The translations under genes and the position numbers were made by a program. A stretch of DNA of 64,000 nt from Torreya grandis (taxonomy: Eukaryota; Streptophyta; Pinopsida; Cupressales; Taxaceae): the NCBI GenBank assembly GCA_037957365.1, contig JARHVA010001427.1, forward strand, positions 1,512,001 to 1,576,000, written 5' to 3'. Under the pieces are notes generated by a model. The model did no database searches. It saw only the letters and a list, made by a program, of their open reading frames with translations, and was not told the DNA's origin. This document shows positions 25,587-35,374 of this stretch, piece after piece (position 1 is the first letter of the stretch; each line of letters starts with the position of its first letter).

Positions 25587-26801
25587 TATAGTTGTATAAA
25601 ATGTCAAAATGGTACCTTGAGTGTGGCTTGTGACACCCACCCCATAGGTCCCTCTAACATGCTCTCATGACCCTTTTATCCACCTTTTCACTTATTCTCA
25701 ATCATCTATAGACTTTTAGAACCTCATTTTAGCTCAACTAGGCTCCATTTTCCATACTTATTCCATCCCCTCAAGTCTCATGAGCCTATAAGATAGGATA
25801 ATTCCCAACTTGGACTATAGCACTAGACCCTAGGGTGTCCCATTTTTAGTGCTCTTGTACAATCACATTTTGAGCCCTAGGTGACCATTTTCTCTTGATT
25901 TCCTCTTCCTCATTATGTCAACCTAGCATGAATGTATTTAACCCATGACCAATAGATCTTATAAAATCCCATTCAAAGTTTATTTAGAAAGGGTTGGTAA
26001 TTATTTCAAAATCAAGCAAGAATACAAGCAAAACCACTAAGGCAAATTTACTTATTCTTTGCATATAGCCATCTAATACAGCCACTGGCATATTCAAACC
26101 CTCACACCAATCCCTAGCCACCTCAAGCACACCTAGTTTAGCATTTTTACATCTTCATTACACTATTACACAAAACACATAAAGTGGGAGAACTACATAT
26201 GGCTTGATCCCTCTTAAGAGTATCAGTATGTATATAGTGTGCCCACACAAAAGGTGAGGTTACATGTTCAGTGCATCTTACACACACTAACCCCCCCTCT
26301 TTTTCAAAGTTTTCATTCAAGTTCAAGCATAAGGAAGATCAAGGATTTAAGATTAAATTAGATCTATAAGAATCTTCATCAATATTCAAGACTTGAAATT
26401 TCATAGGTAGACTAATACAGGGATAGTGGACAAAACCCAGAAAATCATATCTTTATGACCAATTTGGACAATAATGGTAGGACCTAAATTATAGTGCCAA
26501 ACCCTGAAGTGTCCTATTTTTAATGCTCATATCCTTTCACCAAATAAAGTTTAGATCCTAGTTTATGACACTATCCTAGTCCTGCACAGCTAGTATCAGC
26601 CTCTATCTTAGCCATATCAGCATAATTTTAAGATAAGTTATATTTTTCCTCTTTTATTACTATCTTTAAAAAGATATGAAGGTCAAATAAATTATACAAA
26701 TCAGTACTCTATTTATTTCAATATTATTTATTGATTTAGTCAACTCAGACCTTTAAATAAATTAGAAACAGTACTCTAATTTTTCCAAAATAGTTAAATC
26801 A
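25587..26801 (+). repeat. Left LTR of G1
   Basis: It starts TATAGTTG (from TGTAGCT) and ends TTAAATCA. It matches 32928-34135, for example CATAGGTCCCTCT, ACATGCTCTCATGA and CCTCAAGCACACCTAGTTTA. The insertion is old, judging by the number of differences. Confidence 0.88.
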
Positions 26802-26820
26802 TTTGGTGAACCTGACTTAC
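26802..26820 (+). other. Primer binding site of G1 (tRNA not assigned)
   Basis: TTTGGTGAACCTGACTTAC follows the LTR directly. G2 has TTTAGTGAACCCAATTTAC in the same place, and all four differences are transitions. The site differs from the initiator-Met site of the Copia elements. I cannot say which tRNA it pairs with. Confidence 0.75.
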
Positions 26821-27450
26821 TTTATTTTCACATAAAAACTCTAGAAACCCTAGGGAAAATTCCTTGCTGATTTTTCCAATACTTTTTTTATTTTTCCTGT
26901 ATATTTTTAATCAAAGTTTAACATTCAATTATTAAAATTCTATATTAATTTTTTTTAAATTCTTCTAAACCCTAGTTGCATATACTATGTCCCTTTAAAT
27001 CAAGAATTTTCCAATAATTTTCTAATTTTTCCTACATATTTAAATCAAAAATTAACGTTTAATTTTTAAAATTCCATAGTAATTCTAAAAAAAAATCTTC
27101 TAAACCCTAGTTGCATATAATAGGTCCCTTTAAATCAAGAATTTTTCAATAATTTTCTATTTTTTTACCTAAATATTTAAATCAAAAATTCACATTAAAT
27201 TTTAAAATTCCTTAATAATTTTTAAAAATATCATTTTTCAAAACCCTAGTTGCATATACTAGGTCCTATTACTTTTGAGGTATCACCTTACATGTTTGTG
27301 AGCTTCATATCCTTTTTATGCATTCTCCAATTTCCTATTTTTAGGACTATACAATTCCTATATTCAGTAATTTCTTTTCATAGCACTTTTCTTATTACAA
27401 ATTATTACAAAAAAATCAATCAATTTTCAATTTGTTTTCCTACTTTAATA

Positions 27451-28720
27451 ATGGCCCAATGCACCAATTTTGATGAAACTAATAAAAGGGAACTTAAATA
27501 AATCTTAACTAAACACCCTGACATCCAAGATGATATGCTTAAAATACTACAAAAAAAGAAACAAAAACTAAACAAGGGTTAATCCTCCCAAACCATAGAG
27601 TAACCGGTTGCACATGACACTATGGGGGTAACTATGTCTCATCAACCCCCTATAATATCCCAACCTACCTTTATGCCACCACCAACTATAGCTAGTAAAT
27701 ATTTGTCTCCTGATGTGGTTGCCCTTATGTAAGAAATAAAATATCTTCAATCCAAGTTGTTACATCTTAAGAAAGGTACCTCTAGACCTACATAGGCTTT
27801 GGATTCTTTTAATTTACTTCATATATCATTAGCACATCATATTGCCTCTACACCCTTGCCACCAGGTTTTGTTCAACCCAAGTTGACTCTATATAATGGC
27901 AAGGGTGATCTAGAGACACACTTGAGGGATTTTCATGTAGTATTCTTGGACTATGTGCCAAATGACTAGATACTAACCAAGTTATTTCCATAGTTTAAAG
28001 GATTATACTTTACAATGGTTCTATAGTCTACCAAATCAATCAATCAACACATTAAATCCTTTAGCCAACATGTTCCTTTCTCATTTAAATATTAACATTA
28101 GTGATAAGTTTTCCCATGCCCAAGTTATACAATAGAAATAAAGGTCAAATGAGAATCTCACATATTATGTTCTTTGATATAAGACTATCTTGGCTAAGAT
28201 GACTAGACCCATGGTCGAACAAGAGTTACAAGATCTCTTCAAATAGAGTCTTCTACCAACCTTGCATGAATTAATAATGTAAAAAATATTATCTTCCTTC
28301 ACTGAGTTATGTCATACACTAAAGGAAAGGGAAGTCAAAATAATTTCAATGGGAAAACTCAAGTACATGATCATATAAAAAAAAAAAAAGAGTAACAACA
28401 AAGTCCCATACAAAGTAAAGGTCAATTATAGAAAAATTGAGAATCAACCTACAATCAATGCAACTTTAGATCCCCCTCAATGAGTGGTTTTATTTGCACC
28501 TCCTCAATGAAATTTTTCCAATCTACCAGTATCTCTAGATAGAATTTTACAGTAGCTTTTGGAATGTAATATCATATCTCTCCCTTTTATTTGGTAAGTT
28601 GATCCAAAAAATACTCTTCCACAAGGATGTGATCAGAATGTATTTTGTGATTTCCACAGGGAACTAGGCCACACAATAAATAGATGAACTAGTTTGGAAC
28701 ACAAGATACATGACTTGATA
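27451..28720 (+). pseudogene. Gag pseudogene of G1
   Basis: The likely start is ATG 27451 (MAQCTNFDETNKRELK), after which stops interrupt the frame. The capsid-like domain is about 27861-28250: PKLTLYNGKGDLETHLRDF, then a YxxxW-type region, then a FSHAQVIQ stretch, as in Ty3/Gypsy Gag. At 28646-28690 a knuckle-like CDFHRELGHTINR is followed by a stop where the last Cys is expected, so it reads C-x2-H-x4-H-x4-stop. Downstream IHDLIYGNVID matches the usual spacer before the protease. A 66-residue open frame at 28790-28990 continues this region in frame with the decayed protein. Gag would form the particle. Confidence 0.8.
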
Positions 28721-28999
28721 TATGGAAATGTTATTGATCTTAACACATCAATTAAACCTCCTTAGGCAAATCAAACATAGGATAAATATTTGAAAATATT
28801 CTTAGATCCTTTCCCACAAAATTCTAAACAAAAGATAGGGGATACATCTAGTGTTCATCATGCATATCATACACATCTTCCATCAGTTACATATCAAGCA
28901 CCTTCAGTTGAGTTACACCCTTTAAGCAACATGATTGGTGTATACAATTCTAGAATTCTAGCTAGATATTTGATCTCCTTCTTTGAGTAGGATATAGTT

Positions 29000-29430
29000 G
29001 AGGATGGTTTGGATTAGCATGTACTCTTTATCAGAGCTTACATTCATAATTATCCTATTTATAATGTTCTCATAGACATTAGATCTAGTGTAAACATGTG
29101 CACTATGACATTACTATAGTATTTGGGATATTCAGAGTAGGATATTACCTTGATGTACATAGTTATTAGTGGATTAGTGGGCACATATAGAGTTCATTGG
29201 GTGAGATTGTAGTTCTTCTATAGGTTTATCCCACACATGTGGCCATACCATTTATTCTTAGTGTAAGAGTTTTTGACATGTTATTTGGTTGACCATAGAT
29301 TCATAAACTTTGAGTAGTACCTTTTACAATTCATAAATGCATGAAATTCATTCATGATAATCAATATTTTATAGTTGGTGGAGTTCCATATGAGTTACCA
29401 GTCCCTACTTTAGAGCCATCTATAATTTTA
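29000..29430 (+). pseudogene. Aspartic protease remnant of G1
   Basis: The active-site region reads VLIDIRSSVNM, with the Asp at 29075-29077. It is a changed form of the D-[ST]-G-S motif, with Arg in place of Gly. About 200 bases on (29274-29400) come FDMLFG, a stop, then P and a further stop, IHKL, VVPFTIHKCMKFI and VPYELP, the C-terminal part typical of Ty3/Gypsy proteases with an LLGRPW motif. Several stops make it dead. The protease would have cut Gag. No polymerase frame follows. Confidence 0.75.
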
Positions 29431-29882
29431 TAGTCACCAATTTTAGTTTCACCACTAGTTTAAATTTCTCTTCTAGTTTTAGTTCTTTTTCCAGTTCAAA
29501 TTTAGACACAGTTGAGGCCTCCATCACTATCACATAGAGTTCATACACTTCCATAGAGGTATTTTTAGAGAAATCACAATTTCAAAATTCTAGATAGATT
29601 CTAGCCATAGTGTTTCGACCCAAGGTAGTATCATTGAGGTTTCATGCCTCTACACATAGAGCACATGTTCAGAGAGTTTCTCCTACTACCATATGGGTTC
29701 TTAAGAGCCATGTAGTTACATCCACTTCTTAGAGTTATAGGGGGACCCTGCAGTTGGTTTCTACTTTAGAGATTTTAGAGCATTTATAGTATATTTAGAT
29801 TTTAGATCAATAGTCACATCCCTTCTATCATGATTTATGATCATGCATGATCCCTCTCCTTGATAAAAGACACCATGATAGG

Positions 29883-29900
29883 GAGTCTCCTATGAGACTC
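29883..29900 (+). repeat. Stem-loop GAGTCTC/GAGACTC in G1
   Basis: A perfect seven-base stem encloses CTAT. A longer version with the same arm sequence lies in the related position of G2 (58641-58662). Confidence 0.8.
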
Positions 29901-30635
29901 ATCAGATAGTATCATTTCTTCTTAGTCTTGCTTGTACATAGCTTCTTTTCAATTTTTTGTACATAGTCTCCTCATGATTGATTATATACAGGTTATGTAT
30001 CTAAAATTCAAAAACATTTAAATATAACATGTCAAAATACTAAATATATTATAACATTTAAAAATACAAAAACATTCAAATATTTCAAATATTCAAAAAC
30101 ATTTTAATTGTATGCATTCTTTATGATTTACATTTCTACTACCATGCTAGACTTACATTATATTTTTTTATGTTAATGTTTATAAATTTATCTAAATTTC
30201 CATGCTCCCCTGATCTTATTTGAGTGTGTGTAGTGATTTCTAGATCCTTGATTACTTCACTCTACCCATTGAGGGGGTATCCTACTTATACATTTGATAC
30301 ATACATTAATGCATTTACCCACTGGGGCATCTTCTACATGACTACACCATCTAGGTTATGTTATTCCTACACCACACACTCTAGTTATCATGTTCATGTA
30401 CATTATTTACTAGATTACATAGATTACTCTATTAAAAATCACTAGTATATAACACTTGTGTATTTCTTAGCATCTAACTAGTCTTGTACTCCATGTCTTA
30501 TATACTTTCACTTTTTGCTTTGATTAGTTATATGTGATTGTATTTCTAGTATTTTACATGTCTTCCTTTTTTACTTTACGTAGCTAAATGTGATTACATT
30601 TCTTGATTCCTATTTTGTCTCCTAACTATGCCTTA

Positions 30636-30698
30636 GGACATTTTCCAATGTCCTTTGCTTCTATTCTTGTATGTGCCTTAGGACATTTGTCAATGTCC
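30636..30698 (+). repeat. Two tandem GGACATT/AATGTCC stem-loops in G1
   Basis: Seven-base stems with four-base loops occupy 30636-30653 (loop TTCC) and 30681-30698 (loop TGTC), 45 bases apart, each preceded by CCTTA. A third, imperfect one (GACATG, loop TGCC, CATGCC) lies at 30812-30827. G2 has matching hairpins with GGACATG/CATGTCC stems. Confidence 0.8.
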
Positions 30699-31235
30699 TT
30701 TTCTTGTACTCTTTTATGTGATTGTGGCCCCCATGTTAACCTTGCTTTGTTTTTAATTGTATGTGTATGTGGCATTTGAATATGTTTTGTATGCTTGCTT
30801 TCTAGTTTGAGTGACATGTGCCCATGCCCCTTATTTGCCTAGCCCTTTATCCACTCTTGTATTCTTCTTGCTTCTTGGCTTGCATGCTTGTTTGCTTCTC
30901 AACTATTTGCATTTCCATGATCCACATCATGCATTATATTATTTTCTTGGTTTCCATGATGAAAATCATGCTCCATCCCTCCTTGAAAACTAATAGTTAT
31001 AGATTAATTTCAATGCATTACACATGTTATTACAATGTTATATCTATATAGGCATACCCCTATTTGATTTAACAATCTCCAATACAAAAATATGCTATAT
31101 CTTGAGACATATTTTTTTATTATCATTGTTATATCATGTATTTTATAGCATAACACACTTGTAGGGTTCTTCTTTCTGAGGGTAGTCATTGTAGGATCTT
31201 AATTCCTACCCTTAGAAGAGGGGGAACTATCAGAG

Positions 31236-31776
31236 TTGTTGCCAAAATCTGGATAACGCGAGTGCAATGAAGACATGATCACACAAGTTGAAGTAAGTGC
31301 ACACCACATAGATGCTAAAGAAATTTAAAAATAACACAATAAGAGAAATTACATAAGACAAAATGGAGAAAACCAAAATCTGATTAACATGAGATGGCCA
31401 AAGTGAGGAATACAAATAGGAGAGTACATAAGTAACTCCTCCACAAAAGATGGACAAGGCACCCAATGAATAGAATGTAACTCCTCCATGAAAGATGGTG
31501 ACAAGGTGCTAAGAATAGAGAATTAACTCCCATCAAGGGAGTTACTTATGACATTCTTATGACACCTATGACACATCTATGACACACACCTCTACATAAG
31601 CTAGCCTATCACACAAATGTAGGAAAACTCCATGTATGCACAAGAAATACAATTTTCCTAATTAATAAATAGGAAAAAATAAAAACATACACTAATAAGA
31701 ACAAATAATTTTTTTGTCATAGAGATCAAAGCTCCTACCAGTCAAAAAATTAGTTTTTAGAACACTCAAAACAACA
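31236..31776. mobile_element. Probable 541-bp insertion in G1
   Basis: ATCAGAG occurs at 31229-31235 and again at 31777-31783, bracketing a sequence that starts TTGTTGCC and ends AAACAACA. The stretch before it matches G2 while the bracketed part does not. It could be a solo LTR, or a small DNA element with a seven- or eight-base target duplication. Inside there is an imperfect GGAGTTA repeat (near 31435, 31472 and 31530) and a TATGACAC short repeat (31550-31585). Confidence 0.5.
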
Positions 31777-32913
31777 ATCAGAGGTCAAACCAGCTAGAGC
31801 AGACTAAAAAAATAGTGATGATTCTAGAATAGTATTCGAAATTAGTGAAGGAAAATGCATGTAAAATAGTGTTAGATACTAAGGTGTCATGTTTTTAATA
31901 CTCCTATGCAAACAACAAAAAACCTATATTTTCCAAAAATAGGTAAAAAGGTAAGCTCATCTATAGTTTTACACATATAGACTAGTTTAGATTCAACAAT
32001 TTCATTATAATTTTTCTTAGAGAATCTAGATGTAGGGGGCATCATATGTGGAATGATGTCTCTCACTTATAATTTTAGATTGAGAAATTGGTATAACTTC
32101 TACATTAGAATCCATGTGATAGACACCAATGATTATGGAAAATGTGCATGGCACATTTGACTTCTTTTTCTTTCTGAGTTTATTTTATTATCTAGGCATT
32201 CTCAGTAGTTGCATGCCTTACTCCATTTACAGGTGGTTGGTATCATTTCAGAGTGAATTTAACAAAAAATCCTGACCTCTAAATTTTTGATTAGTTTCCA
32301 TATAATCTCATTTCCCAATTTTAGAGTGGCTTTCATACAAGCCTAATATTCACCTTTTTGAGTGGCTAAAAAAGGCCTAGTTTCTAATACACATTTGGCT
32401 ATCCACACCACATTGTTATATTATATAACATTCATGGGATTTAAGAGCCATCTCATATGACACAAATTCATATTAGTATTAGTTTATAGCTTCACCTCAT
32501 AGGGCAATAATGGAGCTAAAGGACTAGATAGCCTTTGCATTCTTGAGCCACATACTCAAAGGGATTGGACACATAGTCTAAACATCGATCAGCACACACG
32601 TGATCACATATCTTCACTTAGTAGGTGATGATAGAGAAAAAGGGCTAGCCTTTAATTTATTTATCCACTTTTATGGAATTAAGCACTTATTTCCATTCAT
32701 GATATTACTCTTGGTACAGCACACATTCAACATCACTCAACATCATAATAGATTTTTTATTGATCAATATACCCAATTTACACTTCATGATGTGCTCTCT
32801 CTACACACACCTAGTATCACATAGCTTCATGGGCTTCACCCTTATACGTAAGTTTAGGTATGCTTTTTATTTATTTTTTATCTTAGTAATTCACTTTACT
32901 TCATCACTAAAAT

Positions 32914-32927
32914 AAAGGGGAGGAAAA
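32914..32927 (+). other. Polypurine tract of G1
   Basis: AAAGGGGAGGAAAA abuts the right LTR start TGTAGCTATATAA at 32928. Confidence 0.85.
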
Positions 32928-34135
32928 TGTAGCTATATAAATTATCAAAATTGGTAGCTTTAGTGTGGATTATGACACCTAACCCATAGGTCCCTCTTAC
33001 ATGCTCTCATGAACCTTCTATCCACCTTTTTATTGATTCCCAATCATTTGTAGACTTTTAAAACCTCATTCTAGCTCAATTAGTCTCCATTTTTCATGCT
33101 TATTCCATCCCCCCAAGTCTCAAGCCTGTAGGATAGGAGTGCTAAGGTTAGACTATATTATTAGACCCTAGGGTGTCCCATTCCTAATTCTCCTATCCAA
33201 TCACTTTTCAAGCCCAAGTGACCATTTTTCCTTGATTCTTCTTCATTATGTTAACCTAGCATGAATACATTTAACCCGTGACTAATAGATCTCTATAAAA
33301 GCCCATTCAAAGTTAATTTATAAGGGGTTGTAAATTATTTCAAAAGAAATTAAAAATACAAGCAAAACCACTGAGGCAAATTTCCCTACTCTCTACATAC
33401 AACCATCCAGTACAGCCTTTGGCATATTCAAACCCTTGCACTAGTCCCTAGCCACCTCAAGCACACCTAGTTTAGCATTTTTACATCTTCATTACACTAT
33501 TACACAAAGCACATCAAGTGGGAGAACTACACATGGCTTGATCCCTCTTAAAAGTATTGGTATATTGTTAGTGTGCCCACATAAGGGGTTTAGATACACA
33601 TTAAGTGCATCTTACATACATTAATCCCCCCAATTTCTCAAAATTTTCATTCAAGTTCAAGCACAAAAAAGATCTAGGGTTGGAGATTAAATTAGCTCTA
33701 TAAGGAGATTCATCAATAGTCAAGACTTGAAATTTCATAGGCAAACTAATATAGGGATAGAAGATAAAACCTAGAAAACTTAGATCTTTGTGACTAGTTT
33801 GGACAATAGTGACAGGACCTAGACTATAGCACCAAACCTTGAAGTGCCTTCTTTTTGGTGCTCTTGTCCTTTCATTGAATGAAATCTAGATCCTAGTTCA
33901 TAACACTATCCCAATCTTGCATAGCTAGTATCAGCCTCTATCTTAGTTGTATCAACACAATTTTAAGATAAGTTATATTTATCCTCTTTCATTACTATTT
34001 TAGAAATATATGAAGGTCAAATAAATTATATAAATTAGTACTCTATTTATTTCAAAATTATTTACTAATCTAGTCAACTCAGACCTCTAGCTAAATTAAG
34101 AATAATACTCTAATATTCCCAAAAAATTTAAATCA
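32928..34135 (+). repeat. Right LTR of G1
   Basis: It starts TGTAGCTATATAAATTATC and ends TTAAATCA, and matches 25587-26801 throughout. The C2 sequence resumes directly after it with CAATTTCATAAATAG. Confidence 0.88.
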
Positions 34136-35027
34136 CAATTTCATAAATAGTGGGATGTAAATCACCAAGCAGGGGATATAATGTGGCCAAGCCAATAAAT
34201 GTTGCCCAAGGATCAGTCTTCAAAGTGGTTTTCAAACCAACTAGCTAGTGGCATGGCTAATATAAAAATTACCTATTAAAATATAGATCAAATCTTAAAC
34301 AAATAAGTAGAACATGGACTACCAAACTTGATCCATCCACATAGAAAAAAACAATCTATCTAAAAATATATTAAAAAACATCAATCAAAATACATAGAGA
34401 GGAACCATTATGTAGGTAATGTCATCAAAAATGAGGTGAGTAGGTGGGTGAAAAAAAATTACCAATAGAGGTGATAACAAGTACTATTAGAAGATGACTA
34501 AATTACATGTATCAATTAATGAAAAAAATCAAATATATATCTTCTAAAAAAGTGTAGAAACTAGATTCAAATGAAAAACTTGATGCCATACATCCTACAA
34601 ACTAAAGTCACAAATTTTATAGAAATAAAATAATATGGCCTGACTAAGTGATAAGAATGCTTAGAACCAAATAGATGATTTTATAGATAATCAAAGGAAC
34701 ACTAATTAATTGATGCATAGAGAATAAAAATAACCTTCACACATCCATATAGCCTTGAAATCCTCAAAGTACCAGATAATCAGTTGGGTAATAGCTGGGG
34801 AGCTTGCTCTGATACCATGTCAAAGTTTAGAATGAAATCATAACTATAAGGATCTCTCTTGCAAACCATTACCATAGAATTTGAGACATTATAAATAATA
34901 AACAATAAATAATTTACACAATAGTCTTTGAAATTGTATATTTGCATCATCTGTATGGGTCCCCAAAATTGACCAATTTAAAAATACATGAGAGTGCTTA
35001 TTAAACACCTAGGTATTGTAATGCCTT

Positions 35028-35238
35028 AAGTACATATTCAAATGTCCTCAAATATCTTCTTATGTCACTTGTGAATTCATATCATATATCCATCATGCTC
35101 TTTATTAAACCAGACTAGATAACCCATGTTAAAGCCTTCTTATCACTTCATGACATCATCCTTCATTAAGGAATAATGACCATAGCCACTGTCTTGTGCT
35201 TGTTTTGATTTCAATAACATCAATGAAAATTTGAAACA
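35028..35238 (-). repeat. Second piece of the 5' LTR of element B
   Basis: It matches 20716-20924 and ends TTGAAACA, the LTR terminus. The sequence outside begins TCATG. This closes the 18-kb nest. Confidence 0.8.
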
Positions 35239-35374
35239 TCATGTTCAAGGAAGAGGAAGATATTTAAGAACAAAAAAATAGAGGAATTATAATATTTGAG
35301 AGATAAATAAGATATGAATGTAAAAACTTCATGGTATACATGGTACAAACCTTAATCTTGATGAACTAAGTACC

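Larger units (their letters stand above)
29431..32908 (+). other. Non-coding 3' part of the G1 internal region
   Basis: About 3.5 kb without a recognisable domain. It shares sequence with the minus strand of G2 at 57.5-58.7 kb, for example GACATGTGCCCATG, an AAATATTCAAATATT-rich stretch and AGAGGGGGAA (31217 against the minus strand at about 57300). It holds stem-loops at 29883, 30636, 30681 and 30812 and a probable 541-bp insertion at 31236-31776. The conserved non-coding character suggests an untranslated region, not a lost pol. Confidence 0.6.
25587..34135 (+). mobile_element. Ty3/Gypsy-like gag-protease element G1
   Basis: Two LTRs of about 1.21 kb bound a 6.1-kb internal region. The flanks TAACT (25582-25586) and CAATT (34136-34140) both derive from the CAACT still present in C1 (about 22578), so insertion into C2 is clear. 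A primer site follows the left LTR and a purine tract precedes the right one. The body encodes a decayed gag and a retroviral-type aspartic protease. From about 29430 to 32927 I saw no reverse transcriptase, RNase H or integrase, only repeats, stem-loops and a probable insertion. The gag and protease style is Ty3/Gypsy. The element looks non-autonomous, though pol could have been lost later. Confidence 0.85.
25037..35027 (-). mobile_element. Truncated C-family element C2, split by G1
   Basis: Two parts, 25037-25586 and 34136-35027, together copy C1 from its position 22026 to inside its upper LTR. The LTR beginning at 34818 is cut after about 200 bases and the other LTR is gone. The primer site at 34806-34817 reads TGGTATCAGAGC on the minus strand, a perfect initiator-Met match. 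The break between the parts is the insertion site of G1. Both outer ends lack duplications and touch element B's LTR at short shared words, which suggests deletion by illegitimate recombination after insertion. Confidence 0.8.
17285..35238 (-). mobile_element. Copia-like LTR element B with 3.6-kb LTRs, host of a nest
   Basis: On the minus strand the order is: 5' LTR (35238 down to 24472, interrupted), primer site, short body, purine tract, 3' LTR (20924 down to 17285). LTR ends are TGTTTCAAG on one side and GGTTGTGCTTCCAATA or its TAACA-ending partner on the other. The possible target duplication is weak: TCACA at 17280-17284 against TCATG at 35239-35243. Without the insertion at 21619-23612 the internal region is only about 1.55 kb and shows no gag or pol domain that I could name. 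The 5' LTR has lost about 2.9 kb where C2 now sits. The LTR is related to that of element A at its U5 end. Confidence 0.8.

Noticed and set aside
30811..31051. Two overlapping + strand frames rich in Leu and His
   Set aside because: They lie in the non-coding tail of G1, overlap each other in different frames and are not conserved in G2.
31222..31235. AACTATCAGAG as a tRNA-Met primer site in the middle of G1
   Set aside because: No LTR end precedes it. The same ATCAGAG recurs at 31777 and is better explained as flanking repeats of an insertion.
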